A DNA stretch of 64,000 nucleotides from Bradyrhizobium sp. CCBAU 53340 (GCF_015291645.1 NZ_CP030055.1:7086001-7150000), one strand, 5' to 3'. Positions 1-9,189 are shown, numbered from the stretch's first letter. The notes: generated by a model not told the origin, from the letters alone. Numbers and translations: made by a program.

Positions 1-230
1 CCTTGCGGATTCTCTGGGAATTGCGCGGCGAGCCCCTCACCTCGCGCGCCTTGCGCACGGCCTGCGACAAGGCATCGCCGACGGTGCTGCAGACGCGGCT
101 GACGGAGTTGCGCGAGGCGGGGTTTGTGGATCTGGGTGACGGCGGAGGTTATGCGCTGACGCCGCTGGGGCGGGAGCTGTGCGAGATGGTCATGCCGCTG
201 CACCGGTTTGCGGAGAGGTGGAGGAAGTAA
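1..230 (+). CDS. HxlR/MarR-like winged-helix regulator, C-terminal part (truncated by window edge)
   Basis: This is the tail of a gene whose start lies left of the window. The frame is open from the first bases and ends in TAA. The roughly 75 visible residues fit the recognition helix and wing of a winged-helix regulator: LTSRALRTAC, then SPTVLQTRLTELREAGFVD, then a GYALTPLG wing and a C-terminal helix. This pattern is typical of HxlR-type one-domain repressors. A TTG at the left edge could be read as a start but would cut the fold, so truncation is more likely. Ligand and target are unknown. Confidence 0.75.
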   Translation, partial: LRILWELRGEPLTSRALRTACDKASPTVLQTRLTELREAGFVDLGDGGGYALTPLGRELCEMVMPLHRFAERWRK

Positions 231-237
231 GAGCGTT

Positions 238-400
238 TTCTTACCCTCCCCTGGAGGGGGAGGGTCGATGCGCATGAAGCGAAGCGAAATGCGCAGCGGG
301 GTGGGGTGACAGTCTGTCCCCGATGAACGCTGCCCGAGTGGAGGGATCACCCCACCCCGGCGCTACGCGCCGACCCTCGCCCTCCAGGGGAGGGTAAGAA
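238..400. repeat. Intergenic inverted repeat, family A copy 1
   Basis: The ends are near-perfect inverted copies: TTCTTACCCTCCCCTGGAGG at the left and its complement ending at 400. A less symmetric middle contains GAAGCGAAGCGAAATGCGCAGCGGGGTGGGGTGA. A second copy with the same ends and middle lies at 50401-50564. It abuts the stop of the NfeD gene, so it may act as a transcript-end hairpin or be a MITE/REP-like element. Confidence 0.85.
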
Positions 401-401
401 A

Positions 402-845
402 CTACGCCGCGGCGACCGTCAGGTTCGCACCGTCCACCTGCACCACTCTCACCCGCGTTCCCGCCGGCGTATCCGGGCCCGCGACGCGCCACACCGTGTC
501 GCCGATGCGGACCGTGCCGTTGCCGTCGATGATGGGCTTTTCCAGCGTGAACTCGCGGCCCAAGAGCGCCTCGCTGCGCTTGTTCAGGAAGGGGCTGGCG
601 CTGGCCTCCGGCTTCGGCCGGGCCAGCCGGCGCCACACCGGCACCGCGGCGGCTGCGAACACCGCGAACATCACCAGCTGGATCTGCCAGGAGATGACGG
701 CAGCGAACGAGATCAGGCCAACCAGAAGCGCGGCCAGCCCGAGCCAGAACAGGAACACGCCCGGCACAATCACCTCGAGCGCCATCAGGATGAAGCCGAA
801 GATCAGCCAATTCCAGTTGCCTAGCGATACGAACATGTCGGTCAT
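402..845 (-). CDS. NfeD-family membrane protein
   Basis: A 147-residue protein with about three hydrophobic segments in residues 8-75 followed by a compact beta-rich tail (about 83-147) that fits the OB-fold of NfeD proteins. NfeD proteins are encoded next to SPFH/stomatin proteins and are thought to assist membrane microdomain assembly. Here the SPFH gene lies 54 bp upstream on the same strand, so the two probably form an operon. The ATG at 845 was chosen because AGAGG lies 7 bases before it; an in-frame ATG at 863 lacks such a site. Confidence 0.88.
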   Translation of the reverse strand: MTDMFVSLGNWNWLIFGFILMALEVIVPGVFLFWLGLAALLVGLISFAAVISWQIQLVMFAVFAAAAVPVWRRLARPKPEASASPFLNKRSEALLGREFTLEKPIIDGNGTVRIGDTVWRVAGPDTPAGTRVRVVQVDGANLTVAAA

Positions 846-899
846 GACATGACCTCTTTCCATAAGCGCCGACCTTAGCAGAAGGTCACGCGCTATTGC

Positions 900-1904
900 T
901 TACCCCTGGCGCGGCGGTGGGGCCGGCGGCGTTGGGCCGGTCGGCGGCACTGAAGCGGTGCGGCGCGCGGCAGCGGTCGCGGACGCAGCACTTTCGCCAA
1001 ACGTCGCCTTCGCGATCTCGCCGATGCCGGCGAGCGAGCCGAGCATGCTGGTCGCCTCCATCGGCAGCATGATGATCTTCTGGTTCGGCGCATCCGCGAA
1101 CTGACCGAATGCCTTGATGTATTTATCGGCGATAAAATAGTTGAGCGCGGCGACGTCGCCCTTGGCGATGGCTTCCGACACGGCCTGCGTCGCTTTGGCC
1201 TCGGCTTCGGCCAGACGCTCACGCGCCTCGGCATCGCGGAAGGCGGCTTCGCGACGGCCCTCGGCCTGGAGGATCTGGCCCTGCTTGGCGCCCTCGGCGC
1301 GCAGGATCTCCGATTGGCGCTGGCCTTCGGCGGCGAGAATGTCGGCGCGCTTGACGCGCTCGGCCTTCATCTGCCGGCCCATCGCCTCGACGAGGTCGGC
1401 CGGTGGCACGATGTCCTTGATCTCGATACGGTTGACCTTGACGCCCCAGGGCGAGACCGCGGCGTCGACGACGCGCAAGAGGCGCTCGTTGATCTCGTCG
1501 CGATGCGACAGCACCTGGTCGAGATCCATCGAACCCATCACCGAACGGATGTTGGTCATGGTCAGCACCGTGATGGCCTGCGTCAGATTGGCGACCTCGT
1601 AGCTCGCCTTCGCCGCATCGAACACCTGGAAGAAGGCAACACCATCCACCGTCACGGTGGCGTTGTCCTTGGTGATGACCTCCTGCTCGGGGATGTCAAT
1701 CACCTGCTCCATCATGTTGATCTTGCGCCCGACGCGATCGAAATAGGGCACGATCAGATTGAGCCCGGGGCTCAGCGTCTGCGTGTATTTGCCGAACCGC
1801 TCGATGGTCCAGTCATAGCCCTGCGGCACCGTCTTCACGCCGGCAATCAGGGTGATGATGACGAGCAAGACCAGAACAATCGCGAAAATATCGAAACCGC
1901 TCAT
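900..1904 (-). CDS. SPFH/stomatin-like membrane protein (QmcA type)
   Basis: A 334-residue protein with an N-terminal membrane anchor (about residues 5-22), an SPFH/band-7 domain (about 24-190, starting VPQGYDWTIERFGKY) and a long Ala/Glu/Arg-rich coiled coil (about 180-250). The tail is Pro-rich. SPFH proteins oligomerise in the inner membrane and modulate proteases such as FtsH. The start at 1904 follows GGAGGAAAT; a longer frame to 1973 has no comparable site. It is the first gene of an SPFH-NfeD pair. QmcA-like is the best match, but HflK/C-type function cannot be excluded. Confidence 0.92.
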   Translation of the reverse strand: MSGFDIFAIVLVLLVIITLIAGVKTVPQGYDWTIERFGKYTQTLSPGLNLIVPYFDRVGRKINMMEQVIDIPEQEVITKDNATVTVDGVAFFQVFDAAKASYEVANLTQAITVLTMTNIRSVMGSMDLDQVLSHRDEINERLLRVVDAAVSPWGVKVNRIEIKDIVPPADLVEAMGRQMKAERVKRADILAAEGQRQSEILRAEGAKQGQILQAEGRREAAFRDAEARERLAEAEAKATQAVSEAIAKGDVAALNYFIADKYIKAFGQFADAPNQKIIMLPMEATSMLGSLAGIGEIAKATFGESAASATAAARRTASVPPTGPTPPAPPPRQG

Positions 1905-2122
1905 ATTTCCTCCAAAGCGGGAAAGAAGCCGGAAAAAAGCCCTTCCCGCGCTGCCATTGGTCGGGATCAGCACCCTACCGGTTCAGCGGTCGCTTTTCAC
2001 GTCGGCATCCAGGCCATTCTGCACAAGATAAGACGAGAGGGAACGGTCGCGATTATGTATTTGCGAACGGCTCTTGAAAGCGCGAAAGCGCAGACCTAAC
2101 GGCAAAAGTTGAGGATTCCGCC

Positions 2123-3103
2123 CTACTCGATGACGTCGTTCGCGATTGCGAGCAGGCCCGGGGAAAGCGTGACGCCAATCGCCTTGGCCGTCTTCAGGTT
2201 GACAGCCAGCTCGAACTTGGTGGGGTTCTGGACCGGGAGGTCCGCAGGCAGCGCACCCTTGAGGATACGATCGATATAGCCGGCGGCTCGGCGGAGCTGC
2301 TCGGCGCTGTCCGTGCTGTATGACATCAACCCACCCTCATCGACAAAGGCGCGAATGCAGAACACGGCCGGCAAATGCGCCTGCTCGATCGCCGCCAGCA
2401 GCGGCGCGCGATTCGCGATGGCGAAGAAATCCGGCAGCACCAGGAAGCCGCCGTCCCTGCGTGAGGCCAGCGCGGCGATCGAAGCGACGTCATGCACCGG
2501 CGCGGGCTCGACCGTCACATGCAGCGTCCGCGCAGCGTCTTCGATCGTGCGCAGCATCAGCGGCGCGAATGACGCGGTGGCGGGGTTGTAGACGACGAAG
2601 ACGCGCGAGACCCTTGGCGTGACCTGCGTCAGCATCTCCAGCCATTTGCCGGCGAGCGGACCATCGTAATCGGTGAAGCCGGTGATGTTGCCGCCGGGAC
2701 GGGCAAGGTTCTGGACAAAACCCTGGCTGACGGGATCGGTGACCACAGCAAACACGATCGGGATCGTCGTGGTGCGCTGGCGCAGTTCCTCCACCGACGG
2801 TGTGCCGATCGCAAGCAGGACGTCCGGCTTGAGTGCGATCAGCTGATCGGCAAGCCGGGCGATGGTCGCGCGGTCGCCGACCCCGCTCCGCCAGTCGATA
2901 TTGAGATTGTCCTGCTCTTTCCAGCCATGAACGGCGAGCGCCTCGGCCAGATGAGCCTCGCCGATCACATTATCCGCCGCGACGACCGAGAGCACACCGA
3001 GCCGGCGGGTCGCAGTCGGTTGCTGCGCCAGCACTGAGGCCGGCCATGCCGCGAGCGTCCCCAGAAGCGCCAGATAGTCGCGGCGGTTCATGGGAGGCGC
3101 CAT
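2123..3103 (-). CDS. ABC-type substrate-binding protein (COG2984/PF04392 type)
   Basis: A 326-residue exported binding protein. The N-terminus has RRDYLALLG followed by a hydrophobic stretch ending ASVLAQQ, so it may use the Tat or the Sec route. The body shows the family pattern: DVLLAIGTPSVEELRQRT, then IPIVFAVVTDPVSQGFVQNLARPGGNITGF. Relatives bind aromatic amino acids or unknown ligands. No permease or ATPase gene is adjacent, so it is an orphan here. Its ATG overlaps the hemH stop (ATGA), which suggests translational coupling; an ATG at 3091 is an alternative start. Confidence 0.85.
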   Translation of the reverse strand: MAPPMNRRDYLALLGTLAAWPASVLAQQPTATRRLGVLSVVAADNVIGEAHLAEALAVHGWKEQDNLNIDWRSGVGDRATIARLADQLIALKPDVLLAIGTPSVEELRQRTTTIPIVFAVVTDPVSQGFVQNLARPGGNITGFTDYDGPLAGKWLEMLTQVTPRVSRVFVVYNPATASFAPLMLRTIEDAARTLHVTVEPAPVHDVASIAALASRRDGGFLVLPDFFAIANRAPLLAAIEQAHLPAVFCIRAFVDEGGLMSYSTDSAEQLRRAAGYIDRILKGALPADLPVQNPTKFELAVNLKTAKAIGVTLSPGLLAIANDVIE

Positions 3104-4140
3104 CAGATCCAGCCCTGCAGCTCGCGCAGCACCAGCGTACGGATCACGTCCATGCCGGGGTCGCTGTCATTGAGGCAGGGGATCGCGGAAAAGTGCTCGC
3201 CGCCGTTATGCCTGAAGATCTCGGCATTCTCCTGCGCGATCTCCTCCAGGGTCTCCAGGCAATCGGCGGAAAAGCCCGGCGTCACCACCGCGATGCGGCG
3301 CACGCCTTCTTTCGCCAGCCGCTCCATCGTCTTGTCGGTGTAGGGCTGCAGCCACTCGTCATTGCCGAAGCGCGACTGGAAGGTCAGCAGCAGCTTTGTC
3401 TCATCCATGCCGAGCCGGCGGCGCAGCGCCTCGGTCGTCGCGATGCAATGGCTTTGATACGGATCACCCTTCTCGACATAGGATTTCGGCATGCCGTGGA
3501 AGGAGGCAACGATCAGCTCGGGCTTGAACGGCAGCGCTGCCAGATGCGCCTCGATCGAGACGGCGAGCGCCTCGATATAGGCCTCGTCCTCGTAGTAAGG
3601 CGGCGTCACCCGCAGCGTCGGCTGGTTGCGCAGGCGGGCGAGCACGCGGAACACCTCGTCGCAAACGGTCGCCGAGGTGGAGGCGGAATATTGCGGATAG
3701 AGCGGCACGGCAAGGATACGCTCGCAGCCCTTCGCGATCAGCGCATCAATGCCCGCCTTGATCGAGGGATTGCCGTAGCGCATTGCCCAATCCACCACGA
3801 CATGCGTGCTGTCACACAGCGCGGATGCGAGCTTGTCGGCTTGCGAGCGCGTGATCGTCTTCAGCGGCGACTCGTTCCGCTCGGTGTTCCAGATCTTCTG
3901 ATAGTCGAGCGCCTTGGTGCGGGGGCGGCTGCGCAGGATGATGCCGTTCAGCACGACCTTCCAGATCAGGCCCTGGTCCTCGATGACGCGGGCGTCGGAC
4001 AGGAATTCCTTGAGGTAGACCCGCACGCCCGGAGCATCGGCGGTGTCGGGTGTGCCGAGATTGACCAGCAGCACGCCAACGCGCGGCTGGGCCGATGGCG
4101 CTGCCGGTTTCGCTGAAACGATGGGGGCTAAGGTCGTCAT
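3103..4140 (-). CDS. hemH: Ferrochelatase
   Basis: A 345-residue enzyme of the last haem step, inserting Fe(II) into protoporphyrin IX. Recognisable segments are VGVLLVNLGTPD near the N-terminus, VYLKEFLSD, VDWAMRYGNPSI, the LYPQYSASTSA region, the VASFHGMP motif with the catalytic His, and TFQSRFG...WLQPYTD near the end. The length is normal for the family. I chose the ATG at 4140; a TTG at 4176 would add a 12-residue extension and coincides with a TTGACA that could be a -35 box. The stop overlaps the next gene (ATGA). Confidence 0.97.
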   Translation of the reverse strand: MTTLAPIVSAKPAAPSAQPRVGVLLVNLGTPDTADAPGVRVYLKEFLSDARVIEDQGLIWKVVLNGIILRSRPRTKALDYQKIWNTERNESPLKTITRSQADKLASALCDSTHVVVDWAMRYGNPSIKAGIDALIAKGCERILAVPLYPQYSASTSATVCDEVFRVLARLRNQPTLRVTPPYYEDEAYIEALAVSIEAHLAALPFKPELIVASFHGMPKSYVEKGDPYQSHCIATTEALRRRLGMDETKLLLTFQSRFGNDEWLQPYTDKTMERLAKEGVRRIAVVTPGFSADCLETLEEIAQENAEIFRHNGGEHFSAIPCLNDSDPGMDVIRTLVLRELQGWI

Positions 4141-4219
4141 GGTCAATTGCGTCGCGCGTTGCTCCGAACTTGTCAAGATGAGCCCGGTTTCGCTAGGGTC
4201 CAGCCTAGGGGGAGGGAAG

Positions 4220-4618
4220 ATGACACTCGCGGAATGGTGCGTTCTCGGAGCGCTGCTGCTCTATCTCGTCACGATCGTCTCGATCAAATGGATCCGGTTT
4301 CGCGGCTTCGACAATTCCCGGCCGCGCGATCCCGCCTTCTATGAGGATGCCATCGCGCAGCGCGCACTGGGCGCGCACCAGAACGGCATCGAGACCTTTC
4401 CGTTCTTCGCCTTCGCGGTCCTGCTCGCCGAATTCCGCGACTCGCCGCAACGCCTGATCGACGAGCTTGCCGTGCTGTTCGTGATCGTCCGGATCGCCTA
4501 TGTGCTGACCTATCTCGGCAACCGCCCGACCCTGCGCTCGATCCTCTGGAGCATCGGCTTTGCGATCAATCTGGCGATCTTCTTCATGCCGATGTTGAAG
4601 CGGTTCTTGCCGGTGTGA
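4220..4618 (+). CDS. MAPEG-family membrane protein
   Basis: A 132-residue integral membrane protein with four hydrophobic segments. The first segment is at residues 4-22. A polar loop with AQRALGAHQNGIETFPFFAFAVLLAEF follows, then two C-terminal segments. This is the pattern of MAPEG proteins (membrane-associated eicosanoid and glutathione metabolism). The start at 4220 follows GGGGGAGGGA. It is divergent from hemH. Substrate is unknown; bacterial members are often only loosely tied to glutathione. Confidence 0.85.
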   Translation: MTLAEWCVLGALLLYLVTIVSIKWIRFRGFDNSRPRDPAFYEDAIAQRALGAHQNGIETFPFFAFAVLLAEFRDSPQRLIDELAVLFVIVRIAYVLTYLGNRPTLRSILWSIGFAINLAIFFMPMLKRFLPV

Positions 4619-4640
4619 AGATGCACGGCTCCCTCCAAAT

Positions 4641-4772
4641 CCGTCATCCTGAGGCGCGAGGTCCACGGTGCAACGCACCGTGGAACGAGCCTCGAAGGAT
4701 GACCGGCCTCGATGCAGCCGGGCCGTCGCCCTTCGAGGGCCGCTGAAGAAGGCGGCCACCTCAGGGTGACGG
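4641..4772. repeat. Intergenic inverted repeat, family E
   Basis: The left part has CGTCATCCTGAGGCGCGAG, an inner hairpin GTCCACGGTG...CACCGTGGAAC, then CCTCGAAGGATGACGG and an outer CCTCAGGGTGACGG. The arms pair with one another to form a multi-stem structure. It lies between two convergent genes (MAPEG and NicO) and could end transcription from both sides. Confidence 0.75.
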
Positions 4773-4794
4773 GACTAGCTGATCGCAGCCCGCC

Positions 4795-5895
4795 TCAAAA
4801 ACACGTCGTCCGCTCAGCCGCGATGTAGCCGAACAGCAGCCCCGCCCCGAACAGCAGAACCATAGCCGCGGCGCCGAATTCGATGCCGCGCATGAACAGC
4901 GCACCACCGCCGTCGCGCCCCGCGCTGAGGCGGCCAGCGATGTCCTTGGCGGAAACGGCGACGACCGCGATGGCCGCAACGGTGATGGCGGTGCCCAGCC
5001 CCATCAGCAAGGTTGCGGCAATGCCGGCCCAGAACAGGCCTTGGACGAGTGCGAACACCAGCACCAGGATCGCGCCCGAGCAGGGGCGGATGCCGACGGT
5101 GAGGATCGCAGCAAACCCGCGCCGCCAGCCGCCGGGACCGGCGAGCTCGCTCGGGGTTGGACCGTGGGAATGGCCGCAATGCTCGTCGTGGACGTGGTCA
5201 TGCCCATGATCGTGATCAGCGTGCGCGCGATCGTGATGCTGGTGATCATGCATATCATGATGGTGATGGCCATGATCATGATGCTCATGCGGCACGCCCG
5301 CGATCGCCGGCACCGGCTGCGTGGTCTGGAGCGCGCGGATGAACGTGCGCCCCTTGACCCAGACCAGGCGCAGGCCGAACAGCGCGATCAGGGCGTAGCT
5401 TGCGATCTCGATCGCCCCCTCCGCCTTGCACATGGTCCTGGCGGTGGCGTTCAGGATCCAGGCCGAGATGCCGACGATCAGGATCGCGACCAGCGACTGC
5501 ATCAGCGCCGAGGCGAACGACAGCGCGATGCCGCGCCGCGCGGTCTCGCGGTTGGCGACCAGATAAGAAGCGATCACCGCCTTGCCGTGGCCGGGGCCCG
5601 CGGCATGGAAAATGCCGTAAGCAAAGGAGATGAAGAGCAGCGTCCACACCGCCGAGCCGTCGGACTTGGCGGCGCGGATGGTCGACGACATCTGGCGATA
5701 GAATTCCGACTGCTTTGCCAGCAGCCAGCCGATCAGGCCACTGGCCTCGGGCGCCGCCGCCGGTGCCTGCTTCGGCGCGCCGAATGGATTTTGCGCGAGG
5801 ACCTCGTGAAGCACCGCATCGGCTGCGCCCGCGACCAGGAGCACGGCGAGGCAGGCAATCAGCCCACGCACGAGCGGCGGGAGATGCGGCTTCAA
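4795..5895 (-). CDS. NicO/RcnA-type nickel-cobalt exporter with His-rich loop
   Basis: A 366-residue inner-membrane protein with about seven hydrophobic segments, the NicO motif GPGHGKAVIASYL and the second motif GIRPCSGAILVLVFALVQG. Between them is a loop very rich in His and Asp (about residues 175-220), a likely Ni/Co/Zn-binding region. The upstream gene ends with TGA, which overlaps a TTG in this frame (TTGA), so I take the TTG at 5895 as the start. The frame stays open far upstream, but that part lies inside the DUF1007 and peptidase genes. With DUF1007 it forms a common metal-export pair. Confidence 0.88.
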   Translation of the reverse strand: MKPHLPPLVRGLIACLAVLLVAGAADAVLHEVLAQNPFGAPKQAPAAAPEASGLIGWLLAKQSEFYRQMSSTIRAAKSDGSAVWTLLFISFAYGIFHAAGPGHGKAVIASYLVANRETARRGIALSFASALMQSLVAILIVGISAWILNATARTMCKAEGAIEIASYALIALFGLRLVWVKGRTFIRALQTTQPVPAIAGVPHEHHDHGHHHHDMHDHQHHDRAHADHDHGHDHVHDEHCGHSHGPTPSELAGPGGWRRGFAAILTVGIRPCSGAILVLVFALVQGLFWAGIAATLLMGLGTAITVAAIAVVAVSAKDIAGRLSAGRDGGGALFMRGIEFGAAAMVLLFGAGLLFGYIAAERTTCF

Positions 5896-6524
5896 GGGCA
5901 ATCCACCGTGATCTTGTTGGCGAACATCATGCCGAAATTGGCGTTCGGGCCGTCGGTGAAGGTCTGCTCGTTGAGCTTCTGCGCGGTCGCGGTGCCGTCG
6001 CTGGGACGATCGAGCTTCATCTGGCAGGCGGAGGGCGCGCCGACCAGCTTGACCGGATTGTCCTTGGCCATCTGGAAATCGATGAAGAAGGAACGGTCGA
6101 ACACTTCGAGCACCAGCTGCTTGGGCTTGAGCGGGTTCTTCAGCGGCAGCGTGAAGTGCAGGGTGAGCACCGTATCCTTGTAGTCGAGGAAGTAGTCGAC
6201 CGGTTCGCCAAAGCGCTCCTTCTTGCCGTCGGCTTTGGCGAATGTGAAGTAGGCATATTCCTTCAGCGACTCGACATTGGTCTGCGCCAGCGGCCCCAGT
6301 TCCTCGCGGGTGTAGGCGCCCTTGGTCTTGCTCTCCAGGCCCTGCACCGCATAGGCCGAGAACATGTCGTCGAAGGTCCAGGCGTGGCGCACGCCAGTGA
6401 TCGAGCCATCCTCGGCATAGAGCAATTCGCTTGTCGCGGTGATCCAGACATGCGGATGCGCGCTCGCCGCGCCTGATGCGAGCATCATGGCGGCGGCGAG
6501 CAGCCGTCCCAGCAGGGCGCGCAT
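5892..6524 (-). CDS. DUF1007-family periplasmic protein
   Basis: A 210-residue protein with a signal peptide (residues 1-20, LLAAAMMLASGAASA) and then HPHVWITATSELLY, the typical start of mature DUF1007 proteins. The His pair could bind metal. DUF1007 genes are regularly found next to NicO exporters, and here the stop overlaps the NicO start. The ATG at 6524 lies 5 bp after the peptidase stop, with GGCTTGACCGGC before it. The function is probably periplasmic help to Ni/Co transport, which is an inference from context. Confidence 0.88.
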   Translation of the reverse strand: MRALLGRLLAAAMMLASGAASAHPHVWITATSELLYAEDGSITGVRHAWTFDDMFSAYAVQGLESKTKGAYTREELGPLAQTNVESLKEYAYFTFAKADGKKERFGEPVDYFLDYKDTVLTLHFTLPLKNPLKPKQLVLEVFDRSFFIDFQMAKDNPVKLVGAPSACQMKLDRPSDGTATAQKLNEQTFTDGPNANFGMMFANKITVDCP

Positions 6525-6529
6525 GCCGG

Positions 6530-8608
6530 TCAAGCCGCCTTGTCGTCGAGCAGGCCGCGACGGCGCAGCAGCGCGTCGGGCTCGGGCGGGCGACCACGGA
6601 AGGCCTCGTAGGCTGCTTCCGGATCGACCGATCCGCCGCTCGAATAGATGTCGTCGTGCAGGCGTTTTGCCACCGCAGGATCGAAGATGTTGCCGGCCTC
6701 CTCGAAGGCACCGAAGGCGTCGGCGTCCATCACCTCGGACCACATGTAGCTGTAATAGCCGGCCGCATAGTGGTCGCCGGAGAAGATGTGGCCGAATTGC
6801 GTGGGCCGGTGCCGCATCGAGATTTCCTCGGGCATGCCGATCTTCTCCAGCTCCCTTTTCTCGAAGGCCCGGACGTCCTGCGCGTCCGCGGCTGGCTGGG
6901 AGTGGAATTCGAGATCGACCAGCGCCGAGGAGACGAATTCGACGGTGGCAAAGCCCTGGTTGAACTTGCGCGCGGCCAGGAAGCGCTTGAGCAGATCGTC
7001 CGGCAAGGGCTCGCCGGTCTGGTAGTGACGGGCGAATTTCTGCAGCACTTCGGGCCGCTCCTGCCAGTGCTCGTAGAGCTGCGAGGGCAGCTCCACGAAG
7101 TCGGTGAAGACAGAGGTGCCCGACAGCGACGGATAGGTCACGTTGGAGAGCATGCCGTGCAGGCCGTGGCCGAACTCGTGGAACAGGGTCCGGGCATCGT
7201 CGGGCGACAGCAGCGAGGGCTCAGCTCCGGTGCCCTTGGCGAAATTGCAGACGTTGATGATGAGCGGCGCGATCTCGCCGTCGAGCTTCTGCTGGTCGCG
7301 CAGCGAGGTCATCCAGGCGCCGGAGCGTTTTGATGGCCGGGCGTAGTAGTCGCCGTAGAACAGCGCCTTGTGCTTGCCGTCCGGTCCCTTCACCTCCCAA
7401 ACCCGGACGTCGGGGTGCCAGACCGGCACGTCCTTGCGCTCCTCGAAGGTGATGCCGAACAGGCGGGTGGCGCAGTCGAAGGCGGCGGCGATCATGTGGT
7501 CGAGCGTGAGGTACGGCTTGATCGCGGCATCGTCGAAATTGGCGCGCTGCAGGCGCAGCTTCTCGGCGTAGAAGCGCCAGTCCCACGGCGCGAGCTTGAA
7601 ATTGCCGCCCTCCTCCGTGATCAGCGCCTGCATTTCGTCGCGGTCGGCGAGCGCCCGCGCCCGGGCCGGCTTCCAGACCCGCTCCAGCAGGCCGCGCACG
7701 GCGTCCGGCGTCTTGGCCATGGAATCCTCGAGCCGGTAGGCGGCAAAGGTCGGGTAGCCCAGGAGCTTGGCGCTCTCCTCGCGCAGCTTCAAAATCTCGC
7801 CGATGGCGGTGTTGTTGTCGTTGGCATTGCCGTTGTCGCCACGCGCTGTGAAGGCCTTGTAGACCTTCTCGCGCAGGTCGCGCCTCGCCGAACTCTTCAG
7901 GAACGGCTCGGCCGAGGAGCGCGACAGCGTCACGATGGCCTTGCCGGCCATGCCGCGATCTTCTGCCGCAGCCTTGGCGGCGGCGACGAAGCTCTCCGGC
8001 AGGCCCTGGCGATCGGCCTCCCCCAGCTCCATGAACCAGTCCTGCTCGTCGCCGAGCAGATGATGGCTGAAGCCGGTCGCGAGCTGGGCCAGCTTCTCGT
8101 TGATCTCCGCCATCCGCGTCTTGGCCTCGTCCGACAGGCCGGCGCCGGCGCGGTGGAAGCGGGTATAGGTGCGCTCCAAGAGGCGGAGCTGCTCCGGGGT
8201 GAGGCCGAGATTGGCGCGGTTCTCGTGCAGCTGGGCGATGCGGCCAAACAGCACGGCGTTCATCATGATCGGATTCCAGTGCCGCGCCATCCGCAAGGAG
8301 ACCTCCTTGTCGATGTCGAGAATGGCCGGGTTGGAATGCGCCGAGACGAGATCGTAGAAGACCGCGGCGACCTTGTTCAGTAGCTTGCCGGAGCGCTCCA
8401 GCGCCGTGATCGTGTTGGCGAAGTCTGGTGCGGCGGGATCGTTGGTGATCGCCGCGATCTCGGCAGCGTGGTCGGCGAAGGCCTGCTCGAAGCCCGGGAG
8501 GAAGTGCTCTGGCTTGATCTCGTCGAAGGGCGGGGTCGCAAACGGCGTCACCCAGGCCTTCAGCAGCGGGTTGGTCTCGGCGTCCGTAGTTTGGCGGGGT
8601 TCTGACAT
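6530..8608 (-). CDS. M3-family zinc metallopeptidase (oligopeptidase A / Dcp type)
   Basis: A 692-residue cytoplasmic peptidase. The zinc motif HEFGH is at about residues 477-481, preceded by LSPDDARTLF and followed by GLHGMLSNVTYPSLSGTSVFTDFVELPSQLYEHW with the downstream Glu ligand region. The length fits oligopeptidase A or peptidyl-dipeptidase Dcp, which degrade short peptides. The start at 8608 (MSEPRQTTDAE) is supported by homology at that point; an in-frame ATG at 8746 would add a basic, low-homology extension. It is the first gene of the NicO operon, an odd pairing without an obvious functional link. Confidence 0.93.
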   Translation of the reverse strand: MSEPRQTTDAETNPLLKAWVTPFATPPFDEIKPEHFLPGFEQAFADHAAEIAAITNDPAAPDFANTITALERSGKLLNKVAAVFYDLVSAHSNPAILDIDKEVSLRMARHWNPIMMNAVLFGRIAQLHENRANLGLTPEQLRLLERTYTRFHRAGAGLSDEAKTRMAEINEKLAQLATGFSHHLLGDEQDWFMELGEADRQGLPESFVAAAKAAAEDRGMAGKAIVTLSRSSAEPFLKSSARRDLREKVYKAFTARGDNGNANDNNTAIGEILKLREESAKLLGYPTFAAYRLEDSMAKTPDAVRGLLERVWKPARARALADRDEMQALITEEGGNFKLAPWDWRFYAEKLRLQRANFDDAAIKPYLTLDHMIAAAFDCATRLFGITFEERKDVPVWHPDVRVWEVKGPDGKHKALFYGDYYARPSKRSGAWMTSLRDQQKLDGEIAPLIINVCNFAKGTGAEPSLLSPDDARTLFHEFGHGLHGMLSNVTYPSLSGTSVFTDFVELPSQLYEHWQERPEVLQKFARHYQTGEPLPDDLLKRFLAARKFNQGFATVEFVSSALVDLEFHSQPAADAQDVRAFEKRELEKIGMPEEISMRHRPTQFGHIFSGDHYAAGYYSYMWSEVMDADAFGAFEEAGNIFDPAVAKRLHDDIYSSGGSVDPEAAYEAFRGRPPEPDALLRRRGLLDDKAA

Positions 8609-8744
8609 CACAAGTCCCGATTTTCGAGGCAATTTATTGGAGCCAGCTATAGCACGCGATCGGGCTTTTTTGGGCCATTTGGCCTTGCTCCCGCCCGCCT
8701 TTTCGGGGAGATTGCGGCCCTCGAAACCACGGACCTCAACGCCC

Positions 8745-8999
8745 ATGAATGCGCCCTCCTCGTCCTCCCGTCAGATCGTCTGGCCGAGCGTCATCACCGT
8801 CGTCAGCGCCGCCATCCTGATCGGCGCCGAGGTGTTCGGCGCAGCGTTCGCCGGCGGCTGGGCGCTCGCGATTCTGTTCGGGCTCGGTGACCAGGGCGCG
8901 CACATCCTCCAGGCCGTGCTGTTCACACTCGGCGTGCTGGTCATGACCGCCTTCCTCCGCGCAGCTCAGCGCGTCGAGCCGTTCTTCAAGCGCGGCTGA
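8745..8999 (+). CDS. Small two-helix membrane protein
   Basis: An 84-residue protein with two hydrophobic segments (about residues 16-36 and 40-68, with a short GDQGAH turn) and a basic tail RAAQRVEPFFKRG. It is divergent from the M3 peptidase, with about 136 bp between the starts. The family is not recognised. The codon pattern and the in-frame hydrophobic helices support a real gene. Confidence 0.7.
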   Translation: MNAPSSSSRQIVWPSVITVVSAAILIGAEVFGAAFAGGWALAILFGLGDQGAHILQAVLFTLGVLVMTAFLRAAQRVEPFFKRG

Positions 9000-9189
9000 G
9001 GCGTCTTGCGCGACAGAGTTACGCGCGCGACACAGAAAACTTAACGCGCGTTCATCTTCCGCGTCGCTCGCGCAACACCGCGCAAGCAGATGTTAGGCAA
9101 TTCTGTTCTCAGCCTAAAAAAATTCTTGCGAAGCCGAGTCAAAACGCTTATGTGCGGACTTGCCCAATTTCGCACGTGCCTGTGGTCGT

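Noticed and set aside
4141..4176. Longer hemH start (TTG at 4176)
   Set aside because: The extension is not typical of ferrochelatases, and the TTGACA there looks more like a promoter element.
5896..6711. Upstream extension of the NicO frame
   Set aside because: It overlaps the DUF1007 and peptidase genes and has no NicO similarity, so the exporter starts near 5895.
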